A stretch of 64,000 nucleotides of DNA from Tigriopus japonicus (GCA_010645155.1 JAAGOF010000213.1:602323-666322); one strand, 5' to 3'. Positions 39,641 through 51,823 are shown, counted from the stretch's first letter. A program made the numbers and translations. The notes: generated by a model not told the origin, from the sequence alone.

Positions 39641-40603
39641 NNNNNNNNNNNNNNNNNNNNNNNNNNNNNNNNNNNNNNNNNNNNNNNNNNNNNNNNNNNN
39701 NNNNNNNNNNNNNNNNNNNNNNNNNNNNNNNNNNNNNNNNNNNNNNNNNNNNNNNNNNNNNNNNNNNNNNNNNNNNNNNNNNNNNNNNNNNNNNNNNNNN
39801 NNNNNNNNNNNNNNNNNNNNNNNNNNNNNNNNNNNNNNNNNNNNNNNNNNNNNNNNNNNNNNNNNNNNNNNNNNNNNNNNNNNNNNNNNNNNNNNNNNNN
39901 NNNNNNNNNNNNNNNNNNNNNNNNNNNNNNNNNNNNNNNNNNNNNNNNNNNNNNNNNNNNNNNNNNNNNNNNNNNNNNNNNNNNNNNNNNNNNNNNNNNN
40001 NNNNNNNNNNNNNNNNNNNNNNNNNNNNNNNNNNNNNNNNNNNNNNNNNNNNNNNNNNNNNNNNNNNNNNNNNNNNNNNNNNNNNNNNNNNNNNNNNNNN
40101 NNNNNNNNNNNNNNNNNNNNNNNNNNNNNNNNNNNNNNNNNNNNNNNNNNNNNNNNNNNNNNNNNNNNNNNNNNNNNNNNNNNNNNNNNNNNNNNNNNNN
40201 NNNNNNNNNNNNNNNNNNNNNNNNNNNNNNNNNNNNNNNNNNNNNNNNNNNNNNNNNNNNNNNNNNNNNNNNNNNNNNNNNNNNNNNNNNNNNNNNNNNN
40301 NNNNNNNNNNNNNNNNNNNNNNNNNNNNNNNNNNNNNNNNNNNNNNNNNNNNNNNNNNNNNNNNNNNNNNNNNNNNNNNNNNNNNNNNNNNNNNNNNNNN
40401 NNNNNNNNNNNNNNNNNNNNNNNNNNNNNNNNNNNNNNNNNNNNNNNNNNNNNNNNNNNNNNNNNNNNNNNNNNNNNNNNNNNNNNNNNNNNNNNNNNNN
40501 NNNNNNNNNNNNNNNNNNNNNNNNNNNNNNNNNNNNNNNNNNNNNNNNNNNNNNNNNNNNNNNNNNNNNNNNNNNNNNNNNNNNNNNNNNNNNNNNNNNN
40601 NNN
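39641..40603. other. Assembly gap (963 N)
   Basis: Unknown bases. The two long ORFs spanning it are artefacts. The array and homopolymers at its left edge probably caused the gap. Confidence 0.99.
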
Positions 40604-41576
40604 CGGAAAAAGTAAGAAAAATCTGATAATTTTGACGTTAAAACATCAGTAAGAAGTTGAAAAATACGTGCTTGAGGTATAAATGGAGCCTTAATATACA
40701 AATTTTAAGGTAAAATTGGGCTGAAATGAAGGCTAGCTATCTGTTTTCTTGATAATAAATGGAAAATATATTACAGAAGACTTATAGTTTAATGAACCCT
40801 CTGGCCAGCACAGAAAACTTAATTGTTAATTTTGCTGTAAATCAAATATTTTATCAAAAGAGGCCTAATATTGGTGGAATGTGCAGAGATTACGTTAGAT
40901 TAACTTTTTGAAATGTTTTCAAATACAGGTAACACTTGCTTTTTTAAATTGTAAGGAAAACATTTCTTTGTACAATGATTTTTTGGGGAAAGAATGATAT
41001 TCCTGTTGTCAATTTGCCTGACTAGTTATATTAGGGATGGTAAAAAAGTTTAAAAATTGTCATCAGAGTTGCCAGAAAGGGTTGTTTGTGACTTCGGGAG
41101 TGGTTTATGCCATGAAAAATGTTTTCAAAAGGTTAACCTTTTTCTTAACCAGTTTGTTTTTAGCAAAAAGTACTTCTGGAAAAGCATAGATTTGGGTTAC
41201 AACCACCAACTTGTTGTTTTTGATCCTAGACTGTGATGTGGCAGAGCATGTGACAAACCACTTTTTTCAAAGAAATTTAGCAAATCCTTAGCAAAAAAAA
41301 TCCTGTCATAGCATGGAAATGGAATTTCAAGTCAATACGTAAAAAAATGTCGAGAGAGCCAATTTCTTCATTTGTTGAAGAAATTAAAAAAAACAAGAAA
41401 CACCCAAAATATTTTAGTCTTGCCAAATTTTGACCCAAAAATTGAGTAAAAAGTCTTTTTCAATGAAAATGTCCACGAAAACTTCAACATTTTCGCCAAA
41501 AGCAAAAAAACTTGAATTTTGCCAAAAAAAAGAAAAAATAATTGATTCAAGTTCAAATCCGGGCCCTATTGATAAC

Positions 41577-42188
41577 AAAGGGCGGGACCTAAAAAATGGG
41601 TAGCAGATTATTCCACAAGAATGGAAGAGTTCTTCAAGAATGCATTTGGGCTGTATATTTGTATTTGTTTTTCTGACAATGTTTATTCTATAATGGGAGA
41701 GAGGAAAAAAATGCTACTTATGCACTTTCAAAGGAAGGGAGTAATGACCAAAATCCGGCGGAGGGAGTTTCATTTTATTGGCATCCTGAGGGCGTTAGCC
41801 CAAGGGGCGTCAATTGAAATGAAACAAGTGATGTCAGATCTTCCTTTGTGGGTGCATATAGTATTTTGTTGACTAACTTATCTTTTTTGGGACTTCAGTT
41901 TTAATTTTTTTTACTCTGAAAATTAGTTCAACCATGGACATTTGTACTATCTGACCTAAATACTGTACATTGCTTGCTCAATACGGGTTTTAGGAGCTTT
42001 GTTCACCTCAAGTCAGTCCATCATCAGTTTGTGTGTTGGCTAATCAGTGCCTTAGTATAAAAGCCTACCACAACTTCCATGTTTGATCCAGCCCCGTCAA
42101 TGAGATGGGGGCTTCAGATGTACAAATAATTGTGTGTATAATATGAACTTTCTAAATTCTAAGCAAAATAGTTGATATGCAGAGCAAA
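41577..42188. other. Unassigned DNA
   Basis: No recognised gene or repeat. An 83-codon ORF at 41621-41872 shows no known domain. Confidence 0.4.
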
Positions 42189-42376
42189 TTGATTTGTTGG
42201 GCAAGAAAGTGGTTTGTGGGTCGCAAAAGTGATTTGTAGGGCAATAAAGTGATTTGTGGGTCGCAAAAGTGATTTGTAGGGCAATAAAGTGATTTGTAGG
42301 GCAATAAAGGAAGTTGTAGGGCAATGAAGTGATTTGTAGGGCAATAAAGTAATTTGTAGGTCAATAAAGTGATTTG
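42189..42376 (+). repeat. 20-base tandem array, left part
   Basis: About nine units of GATTTGTAGGGCAATAAAGT. The same array continues, in the same orientation, at 44242-44340 after the hAT element, so the hAT inserted into one array. Confidence 0.85.
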
Positions 42377-44241
42377 TAGAGCTCGGAATAATATTCAGCA
42401 AAAAGTAGCCAAATATTCATTATTTATTTACCAAAAAGGGGGAAAATATTTGCCTAAACACTTAAAATATTCAAAAAATCGCGGTGCCTTTTTGGTACAG
42501 AATGAAATTCTCAGTCTATTTATCTTCTTGCCCTCTGTTGAAGAAGCATTGAACCACCAATATCATCGACAAGTTCTCTTCGGTGAGGCACTGACGTCTG
42601 TCAGAGAGGACGTTCTTGTACAAGGAGAATGAACGCTCAACATCGACACTTGCTGTTGGCAAATACTTCATTTGGGCAACATCCAATGGAGACATCTCAT
42701 TCAGAAGGTCTCCCTCACCAACGATGGCCTTCTGGACCTTTTGGACTGTTTCCAATCCTGAATTCTTGGAAAGCAAACTCTCCATCTTGGCCTGCAGGGC
42801 CCTTCCAACAGGGCCAGGGCAGCTCTCCAGCCTGGCCTTGGTGTTGTCCATGAGTGTGAGGGCCTTGTCCAAGGACAGACCCTGTTCCTCAAGGCTAGTG
42901 ATGGTCATGGGCAGGAAGGCCAGGTTGGAAAGGATGTAAGTGAGGTCCCTGGTCATGCAGCTCTTGGCAAACTGCTCCTGGCTCTCAGCAATGCACCTGG
43001 CGTCGGTGCTTGTGAAGCTGTCAACCACGTCCTTAACCTCCTTGAAGTACAGCGTGTACCAGACGGCTGCTCTGACCCAAGTACCCTACCTGGTCAACAC
43101 GGGTACACGGGGTAATTGGATGCCAGGGCAGCACTCGGAACTCGGCATGCCTCAGTGGAGCTTTCAAAAACACCTTCTTTGTGCTGGAAATCAGGGGGTT
43201 GACCTCAGGGAAGCTCTCCACTACCAAGTCACAGATGCGATGCAAGGCTTGGGCTGTGCAAGTCAGGTGAAGCAAGTTCTGGAAAAACAACCGCATATCC
43301 TTGCCGGCTTTGACCATGTAGGCTGCGCCGTCAGTCACAAAGACCTTTGCCAGATTGTAGTCAAAATCAGGGGAAATCCAAAGCACAGCCTGATTCACAA
43401 GACGGGCAATGGTGATGCTGTCTGTTTGCTCAAGGAACTTGCAAAGGACAAAGTGAGGCTGGTGGTACTTTTCGGCATCAAGTCTTCTGCAAATCACATT
43501 TGCAATGGCCCGTCCCAAGCAGTCAGAGGATTCATTCACACTCATCCAAATGGGGAAACCACTGAGGTCAGCCCTGATCTGGGAGGATACTTCCTCCTAG
43601 CATTGGGGCATGTAGTTCTTGCGCAGCGAGGACTCATTTGGGATGGATACTGCAAGGCGCTCTTCCAGAAAGACGCGGAATTTGGGGGTGCTCCAACTTC
43701 GACCAAGGAATATTGGCAGCTAAGAAAACTGAACAGAGTTCCCTGCCAATTTCTTCAGATTTTGAAGGATTCTTCTTTTTTTGCAACACATCCTCGATGT
43801 GTGCCTGGTTCTTGGCAACATGTGCCTCCTTAGCTTGAGATTGATCATGTGCCTGGACGTCTTCAAGTGTTGCTGAAGTTGCGCCTTGCAACTGGCTTTT
43901 ACCGGGCTCTCACAGGGCCCACAGGAGATGGAGCTCTCTCTGTTATCGAGTTTTCTGTAGGGGAAGTCCTTGCCGGTGTTAAGGCCGGTAAGCCATTTCC
44001 TCCTGTTAGAGATACTCATGGTGATCGATGATTGATGGATGACAAGGCGGAGTCACAATATTTTCTTTGTTTATTTTCTCGCCTAACGGCAGTTGTACAT
44101 CCAAAAGGCGGGAAATTCAAATGTGGAAAAGGAAAATAAATTGAGACCCTCAAAATGACAGATATATTCATTTTTCTCCAAAATTCCCGAAAATATTCAA
44201 AAAAATATTTTATATTTTTTTGAATAAAAGTCCTAGCCTTA
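42377..44241 (-). mobile_element. hAT element inserted in a tandem array
   Basis: Ends TAGAGCTCGGAATAATATTC and a diverged inverse (TAAGGCTAGGACTTTTATTC), flanked by GTGATTTG on both sides (42369-42376 and 44242-44249). Because that octamer is part of the array unit, the duplication is supportive but not independent proof. Carries a broken transposase on the minus strand. Confidence 0.7.
42516..44019 (-). pseudogene. hAT transposase with zinc finger, frameshifted
   Basis: Three frames on the minus strand. N-terminal (44019-43720): CGPCESPVKASCKAQLQQHL and KTSRHMINL, a CxxC...H...H zinc finger of BED type. Middle (43545-43033): SVNESSDCLGRAIANVICRR, VFVTDGAAYMVKAGKDM and CTAQALHRICDLVVE, the catalytic-domain region. 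C-terminal (43028-42516): PTASVDVERSFSLYKNVLSD, RRQCLTEENL, the hATC dimerisation motif. At least two frameshifts separate these parts, so it is not functional. Different subfamily from the hAT at 37767. Confidence 0.85.
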
Positions 44242-44340
44242 GTGATTTGTAGGGGCAATAAAATGATTTGTAGGGGCAATAAAGTGATTTGTAGGGGCAA
44301 TAAAGTTATTTGTAGGGCAATAAAGGAAGTTGTAGGTAAG
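44242..44340 (+). repeat. 20-21-base tandem array, right part
   Basis: Four to five units of GATTTGTAGGGGCAATAAAG, ending with the variant AAAGGAAGTTGTAGG that also occurs in the left array. Confidence 0.8.
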
Positions 44341-44456
44341 TAATATTTTGGACTTAACCTCGATGGGCTTGGAGGAAGTCTCATAAAAAGGAGAAGGCAT
44401 TCAACAAAGTCAGTTTCCAGGGATAATCACTGAGGAAGGAATGGGTTCCTCGCTTG

Positions 44457-45118
44457 TCAACTTGAGAGTCTGCCACATTGGTTGGTCAATGAGTTCAACT
44501 CAACAGACCTGATTAGACCGGGTAAAGTTGGTTGGTCGGGGATAGTCGAAAGACACCGATCTAATTTGTTTTTAAACCTATTTGCGTTCGGGATCTGGAT
44601 TTCAACACAAAAGGAAGGTGGGAGAACATTAAAAAGTCTTGATGCTTTATAAATTAGACTGTGCTCTTTTCTTCTGTTGACCCATGCTGGGACTTTGTTC
44701 TTTAATCTTGGCCAAGTGGTTTCCGGCTTTAAAGTTTTCAACAGGTATGAATCTGGGATTGATTGTTAAACTGTGGGTTGTTTTGTATGCGTATATAATC
44801 GCATATCGTTCACGTCTTCTCTGGAAGCTATACAGGCCCAGCATTTTTAGTCTTGACCAGTAGTTCGGCCTGTCAATGCCCCAAAAACCATCTATCCAAC
44901 ACGTAAAAACTCTCTGCCCGTTTTTAAGCCTACGGATGTCCGAAGCACTACTTGAGGACCATAGCAGGGAACAATATTCAAGTTTTGGGATAATTAGTTG
45001 CTTGAGGAGAGGAGCAAGAACGCATCAGTCCCTTGATTTGAAGTCCGGAATATCCAACCCAATTAAGGTTGGTGTTTTGAGAAATATAAGTCGTATGTCA
45101 TACACATACCCAGGTCGC
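44457..45118 (-). pseudogene. Second LINE family: reverse transcriptase C-terminal remnant
   Basis: Read on the minus strand: DLGMCMTYDLYFSKH (the 'DLGV...S..H' motif after the RT domain), then after frameshifts and stops MLGLYSFQRRRERYAIIYAY, PRFIPVENFKAGNHLAKIKE and SLIYKASRLFNVLPPSF, NRFKNKLDRCLSTIPDQP. This arrangement is characteristic of the C-terminus of CR1/Jockey-type non-LTR retrotransposons. Distinct from the LINE family at 57.3 kb. Non-functional. Confidence 0.75.
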
Positions 45119-45125
45119 GAATGAG

Positions 45126-45930
45126 CTCGTTTTCCTGGATTTCGTGACCCGACGGATCAGTGTAGTAACATTACCCGTTACGTCACTTCAGAGCATTCAG
45201 GATCAGATTTTTTTATTGCACTCGAAGTATTAAGTTACATAAAATTCTTTCAATCATATTGTTATTTTTGTCAAAGGAAATATGATCCATGTTTGTTGTA
45301 CACTCTTATCAATGTTATTTAATCATTGAATCCCTATTTTTGCATTTGCCGCCCTGAACATTTTTACCTCTGCTGCCCTGAATTTTATGCCTGGGCCCTA
45401 GAGCAGTGCTGGAGGGTCCTTGCCTTATAATCAGGAATGCTGCCAACAGCCACAAGACGGTCCATTTCAATAAAAATACATGTTTTCTGTCGGCCAATTT
45501 CCATGAATGTTTTTGGGGCAATCAGGCTACACAATGACTCAGTGACTTAGAAACGTACGAATTTGCAACATTAAATAGAATTACGTACAAAGCATGCTCT
45601 TAAATGCACCAAGCGTATCTGGCGTATCTGGTGACCTTTTCTTCAATTCTTTCACAGCAAACCTGTTAAGTCAAGTCTTCCACTCAATTGAAGCAGAACT
45701 GACGAAGTGTACCTCACTCGACCACATTAAACTTTAAATATTTCTAAGTATAGTCATGTAATTAAAAAATTAGCGGGTTTTCAAGATGTATCAGCAAGAC
45801 GCAATTTCATGCATTATATTTAATAGAAAACTGGAAACGTTAGGCTATTGTGAAAGTAAGTAACCGAACTTTGGCCAAATTTTGATTAAAGCCAGATTGG
45901 CCGTGATGGCAAAACTGATCGGAGGGGTCC
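45126..45930. other. Unassigned DNA
   Basis: No gene or repeat recognised. Confidence 0.45.
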
Positions 45931-45939
45931 GGTAATGAC

Positions 45940-48900
45940 TATGAGCCCTATATTTCTAACAAATCTTCGTAAACAAACTTTTCAGCGTTGCCAAAATCGG
46001 GTATCATCATGCCAGTTTTAAAGGTCAATCGTATGTTAAAATAGCGACGTAAATGCCTTACGATAGGAAGGCAATTCTTCCAAATAGGGTCCACGAACTT
46101 ACCGGGGGGCGTCTTCATACAGCAAGAGCAATGGAGATAAGAAAAAGAGCAAGGAAGTGCTTAGATTGGGGAATTGTTCAAGAGAATTTGGTAGTGAAGG
46201 AGAAGTAGAAATAGCCAAATGACACATAAGTTTGAAACCATTAGAGACTCCTAAACATAAGTTGGTTTATAGAAGGTCATAGTTATGATCATCTCATTTA
46301 GGATTCTTTTTTCTGATTTGTTGGTTCTGATTGAAGAAGAAACAGACCAAAAGAAAAATGCGCGGGGGAGCTAAAATTAATAGCTCAATTGTTTTGTCTG
46401 CACCAAAGCACGCTGCAAGCATGCTTCCATTATTGACTTCAAGGGTATTTCAAGCCGGCTAGAGCATTTCAAATGAAATTTTGGTTTGAAAATCCATTAC
46501 GAAGAAGTTGTTATTAATATGGCGTCGTTTTAAAAGCCTGATAACGTTAAAGAAACTCACAAAGAGTGGCAGTCAATTGATGAAGTATGCTTCAAGCGTG
46601 CATCTCTAAACACACATATGGCCTAATGAATAATTTTAAATCTTAAAAGCGACTTCACAATACAAGAACAAAATAAATTTGCGTAACCAAGAGCATTAAG
46701 ATCATCTATGGAACTAGTGACACCGTCAAGGTCTTAAAATTAAGATCAAATACTTGAAAATCCAAGTGCTGCCAAAGGTGTAGATGCACTGTCAGAGAGT
46801 ATTTTGTGGATTTTTTCAAGTTTTAGACTTAACAAGAGGTTTTTCATTGTGTCTTTTGAAGTATTCAAGATGTTTTATTTCATCTAATAAGTCCTTGATC
46901 ACAATATTTTATGCAAAGTATGAAAGGTCATTCTGACACATTATTCTCATCACTAAGAGTGCATTTTGTTTTGGCTTGCTAACACCATGCTTACTGTTTT
47001 ACTTTGAAATAAATGTTCAAACTGGTTTCAGTTTTATCCAAGAAGATAGTGATATCAAGGAAAATTTACTCACCAAAACTCAAGCCATTGGCTATGATAT
47101 CATTTCATAACCAATTATGACTATGATATGTTTGAGAATAGATTCATCATTACAAATTAGGAATTAATTTGTTTCATTAATAATTTAAATCCAAATAAAG
47201 AGTATTATGCTATGTTAGTAAATTGTAGAGGGAAAAATCAAAAGGGTAAACCCGGGTAAACCCTCTTGGTAGATAAATTAACTTAGAATGAATCCAAGAA
47301 ATAAAGAGTTGATGATTGATCTTCTGGAGAAACAAAAACGGCTAAAAGACAAGTCACAAAAACATCTTAAAAACCTCTTGTTGCTTTGCGGATTTTTTAT
47401 GAAAACAAAGAAAACTTTCAGTCCTGGATGAACTCAATTTCAAAAATTGGTCAGTAGTTTCTGCAATAAAAAGTTCAAAGTAAGAATTTTGTCTTTCTCA
47501 GTAATATTATTCTCAAATCAAATGCTACTCTTGTATGAGGAGATATTCTGTTATGTTTTCTGATGAGGAGGAAACTAATCTTTTCTTTTGCATTGAAATA
47601 CAAACATTTTTATATCCAGCTTTGCCTATATTTATGAACTTTTTATAATCCAAATTCGTTTGTGTTAGATGAGTTTTTATTTTGGCTTTAACATAAAAAC
47701 AATATGGTGGTGGAAATATTGTGTTGAAAAAGTACAACCTAAATTGCACAAAAAATGAAGTGCAACTGAGAACGCCGATATACCTTGTCAAAACAATTGT
47801 GTCTTTCTTATACTTTGAACCAAAATATTTCAGTAATGTGTGGACAGTTTGACATGATCAAACATCCAGTGTCCCTTCAATAAATTCTAGGATGGTTTGG
47901 ATTAATTTAGGATGTAATGTAAAGACAAATAAGTGCGAATTTATTGCTGGAACATGAAGCAGGATACGGTCACTTTGATGTCCATTGCCTTTTTCATGCA
48001 GGGTTCTAGATTGCTTTAAATCATTGTAAAAACCTAAATGGGATGAAGTAAGTTTTACTTGGTCCTGGAGAAAGGGGAGTAGTTTGGAAACATCTCCAAC
48101 AAAAAAGAAGTGACATTATTCGGTCCAACACAATTCAAGAGCTCATAGAATTTCGACCATCATTTCCATTTTCGCAAAGGAAAGACACCTTAAAAATGTA
48201 GAAAATTCTTAAATCGTCCACACTTTCCAATCTGGTTGATAGCATATTAAACATCAATTTCAAAGATAGAAAGATTTGTTGGGGGTCGATTGGATGATAA
48301 GTGGTTATAAAATGAAACTTTGAAATTACTTTGCTTCAAATTTTGGAATAAAGCTTTCTTATTGGGGTGTAGTTGCAATTCTTGGTTGAAATCGAACTAA
48401 AGGAGACTCTTCTTTCATTTGCATTTGTAGTCTTAAACCAATGAAGGAAAGGATCCTTTTGATTGGAGCAAGACTACTTTTATAGGTACTTTTTTTTATT
48501 TCAATTTATTTATTAAGAGTTCATGCCCTTGCTTAAAGGAGCAAGAGCTCTCATTTGTTCCAAGATTGAGATAATTTATATCCATTTGTTATCAAATTAC
48601 TGCACGAAAAAGTTCAAAATGCATGCTTTGGTTTATTTCTAGAAAATCTATATTTTCTGAACTTTGAACAGAGTTTTCTAATCTGCTGTTTTTTTTAGCT
48701 TTGTCTTTCGCCGTTATGGTTTTTCTATCGTTCTTGTTCTATTGATTCCTCTTTCCTCTGATTTCCTTTCCCTTGTTTTAGGTGGGTTTAAAAAGAGCGT
48801 AACAAACTCACAGTGTGAGGGACACAGGAAGCAACAGTAGGGGACTGATAAGTGTAGTTAACAACGTTAGGTTATTTTATGTTGTTGGTACTACACTGTT

Positions 48901-49290
48901 CATTAAAGGGGAAAAAGACAACGTTAATAGCCTTATGTATTCTAAAACACTTAAACTAACCTAAGCTGACCAAAGCCAACCCACATCTAATTAACCTTAC
49001 TTATGGGTGTCATTGGGCTATTTTCTTGAAACAGCTTTGTAATCCCATCCACAACCTCCTCCTTGCTTATTCATCTCTCTCCCTTGCTCTTGGTGCGTGC
49101 ACATGACACCCTCCCCTCCCTAGAGTGTTCGTGGACCCTACTCAGAAATAACCTTTGTAACATGAGACATTTATTTCGGGCATATTTATGTTTACGTATG
49201 TTTGACCTTTAAAACTGGCATGATGATACCCGATTTTGGCAACGCTGACAAGTTTGTTTACGAAGATTTGTTAGAAATATAGGGCTCATA
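45940..49290. mobile_element. MULE-like element with about 215-base TIRs
   Basis: Ends TATGAGCCCTATATTTCTAA and its inverse, with 110 bases of very similar TIR (through CGGGTATCATCATGCCAGTT) and patchy similarity for another 100 (TAGGGTCCACGAAC, AGCAAGAGCAATGGAGA). A 9-base duplication GGTAATGAC flanks it (45931-45939 and 49291-49299), and a second GGTAATGAC follows at 49300-49308. Nine bases plus long TIRs fit Mutator-like elements. The 2.9-kb interior has no transposase that I can recognise. Confidence 0.8.
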
Positions 49291-49439
49291 GGTAATGACG
49301 GTAATGACCCTTCATTCTCAACGGACTCAACGGCTCGTTCGGATTTTTAGAGTGTTTGCCTAAACCTGATAACTTCGAATTATTCGCCATTCAAATTCAT
49401 GTTGTTTGAGGCCAATGTGTGGGACAAATCTGCTTAGTC

Positions 49440-50148
49440 AAGAAGTACTAAAAACTGGAGTGGGAGGCTAACGGTGAGAATTATGATTTTTAGAAGGATT
49501 AATTCGATTGCGTCCTTCTGCAAACGAGACCTGGCTTGCATTCAGTAGAAGACATATTTCAAATTTCAGCTCAATCGAACGCCTGAGTGAAAAGTTATGC
49601 CTTCTTAAACTTATCTACTGAAGAGAGCAAAGAACAGGGGTCGGCAACCGGTGGGCCGCGGCCCTAATGTGGGCCCAAGGGTGGTAGTTGGTGGGCCCAG
49701 GAGCTATGAAGAAAGTCCAAAATATTGTTCCCGAGAGCCATCCATAGTAGTGTACTTGTAGGCCCAAAGCTCTTTGATCGCTAATTTGTGGGCCCCGGAA
49801 CCTACTACCAATGCCTGTTTGGTGGGCTCCTGACAACACAAATCAAATTTCGTGGGCCTTGGCCCAAAGGTGGTTGCCGACCCCTGGCATAAAAAGAATG
49901 AACTTGCCCTTTTGTGTTAAAACAATTACCACAAAAGGACTAGTCTATATGTACCTTCTCGGTAGGATTTGCACTGAACTTTAAGAGAGCATATCTTTTG
50001 ACTCCGACGTTGGATTGAGCTGAAAATTGAAATACGTATTCTTATCAACATAGGCAAGGCGTCATTTGCAGAAGTTGAAATTTTCTTAGTGGAAATCATG
50101 ATTCCTCTCGTTAGCCTCCCAGTCCTGTGAAATTCAGTGGTACTTGGC
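49440..50148. mobile_element. Foldback MITE R2, copy with nested hAT
   Basis: Left arm 49440-49634 and right arm 49887-50148 are imperfect inverse copies (GTGGGAGGCTAAC..., AATACGTATTC, GCTCAATCGAA), as in 3855-4322 and 61476-61937. Split at 49635 by a 252-base hAT MITE. Confidence 0.75.
49635..49886. mobile_element. hAT MITE (CAGGGGTCGGCAACC) nested in R2
   Basis: Ends CAGGGGTCGGCAACC and GGTTGCCGACCCCTG, a widespread animal hAT terminus. Flanks GCAAAGAA (49627-49634) and GCATAAAA (49887-49894) match at six of eight positions. The body has repeated GTGGGCC motifs and is GC-richer than its surroundings. No coding capacity. Confidence 0.8.
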
Positions 50149-50511
50149 CATTAACAGGGTAAAACAAATAGGAACGGCACAAGAACAGTTTAGTGCCATA
50201 ACTTGTTAAGGGCATCGTTTTTTTCACGGACTTGATCCCCTCCAGCTCCACCACGTTGTTAAAGGGCGGTTTAGGCGTGACCGAGAACAGACTGCAGGTC
50301 AGGTTTAACAGATTGGACATAATTCAAACAACATAAGAATAAAAGGGTCTTAGATCCCAAGGGTGAGGATTGCGTTAATCCTACTGCATCTGTTCGCCGT
50401 GCTGATGGTTGCGATTTTTTCCCGACTATATTGCCTGAAATCTTCAAAACGTAACTCTATGGAGTTCAAATTTAATGTTGAACTTCCCATATATCCATGA
50501 ACAGTAAAATC

Positions 50512-50658
50512 TCGATTTTACGATCTCCGATTTAACGATCAATCTCGATTTAGCGATAAATTTAGGGGTTCTCGTTTCATACGACTCCTACAATAGCGAC
50601 TCGATTTAACGATATATTTTGGGGTGACAGACAATATCGTTAAATCGAGATTTCACTG
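50512..50658. mobile_element. Pogo/Tc1-type MITE
   Basis: Ends CAGTAAAATCTCGATTT and the inverse of CAGTGAAATCTCGATTTAAC; TA follows the right end and AA precedes the left. The 147 bases consist largely of CTCGATTTAACGAT repeats in both orientations. No coding capacity. Confidence 0.65.
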
Positions 50659-51300
50659 TACTTGTATATATAGCGGTGGTCTTAAATCAATTTTGGTCAA
50701 CTGAAGTGCCTCATATGTTGATCAGGAATTGTTTTTAGAAAAAAGAACCTGGAATGGTTTTTGGTTGAATTGATAGGGAAAAACACAAACATCCCCTTTT
50801 ATGGTGTATTAGGTTGGACCATCTTTCAATTAAAATAACTACCAAATTATATAATTGGCAACCAAGAGTGTTTAGAGACGGGAATAAACAGCCAGAATAA
50901 CAAGCCAGATCTAGAAAATTTGAGATGGCGCAAAAGTTATGAAATTGCGGTCTTAAATTTACCAGATTTTGGCTTTTCTGGCGTGCAAATATGTAACCTG
51001 GCAGCACTGATAACCAGGGCTCAGAATTATTAGCAAAATGCTACCTCTAGCAAAAAATCCCAGTGATTTTTGGTCAATGTAGCAACCTTTCGGTTTTTTA
51101 AAACAATTGCAACTTTTGGAGTGCATTCATCATCAATATCCATTGAAACAAATGTTTGAATTTATTTTGTCAAATAATGGCAAATTTAGGCAAAATGACC
51201 GCAGCGTTTGTCAGAAAGTATCTAAAGCTCTCGTAGCAACAAATTGCAACTTATGGACAACAACTTGCAACTTAATGTGAACCCCATTCAGTCTCAAAAC

Positions 51301-51534
51301 TAGTGATAGATCGAAAGCGCTTTCGGCAGAAATTTCGGTTTCGGTCTCGTTTCGATTAGGCCTACCAAAACCGAAATCAGACAATTACCGTACTTAAATA
51401 ATGGAGTTTGAGGACAAAAGCGAAGTTTGTTTTTGGTCCAAAAACCCTGCTTTCGGTTTTTGGTTCAATTTCGGCGAAGGCCTCTTTCTGCCAAAATTTC
51501 GGATTTTGTTAGAAGCCCTGTCGGCCCATCATTA
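51301..51534. mobile_element. Possible hAT MITE with TTTCGG repeats
   Basis: Imperfect ends TAGTGATAGATCG and the inverse of TAATGATGGGCCG, with several TTTCGGT motifs in both orientations between them. No target duplication. Lies 290 bases downstream of receptor 2. Confidence 0.4.
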
Positions 51535-51823
51535 GTGGGAGAGCTTATCCCAAATTTGGACTATATGTTTTTAAAATCTTAAAAAAAAAAACCTGTTTTG
51601 GGAAATATTTCGTGAAATGATCGTGAAAAAAACCGCCTGAGCAACGAAAAAAAATAAATATCCTTTTGGTTTTATATGTTAATCCGCAAAAATATAAACG
51701 GCTTAATTGAGCAACCCATCAGTGGATAATTGTATTGATCCGTTAATCTATAGAAGCCAAATATAATAATAGAAGCATAATCAGTCATGGAATTTAGTGA
51801 TTTTTTATGACGCTTATCATGCT

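Larger units (their letters stand above)
39151..41568. mobile_element. hAT element (GGCCCGGATTTGAA family), copy B
   Basis: Ends TAGGCCCCGGATTTGAACTT and the inverse, flanked by a perfect 8-base duplication TTGATAAC (39143-39150 and 41569-41576). Includes a 21-base satellite array and the assembly gap. Shares CCCTCTGGCCAGCACAGAAAA and neighbouring sequence with copy A (25705-27614). Any transposase would have to lie in the gap. Confidence 0.85.

Noticed and set aside
39586..40701. Long ORFs on both strands
   Set aside because: They run through 963 unknown bases; not evidence of coding.
42189..42376. Regular repeats that could be mistaken for a CRISPR array
   Set aside because: Units are contiguous 20-mers without unique spacers, and the genome is eukaryotic.
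42616..43833. Plus-strand ORFs at 42616-42939 and 42940-43833
   Set aside because: Shadows of the hAT transposase pseudogene on the minus strand, which shows the recognisable family motifs.
45940..49290. Possible common family for the two MULE-like elements
   Set aside because: The terminal sequences TATGAGCCC and ATGAACGTT do not align; only short TTGGCAAC-type matches are shared.
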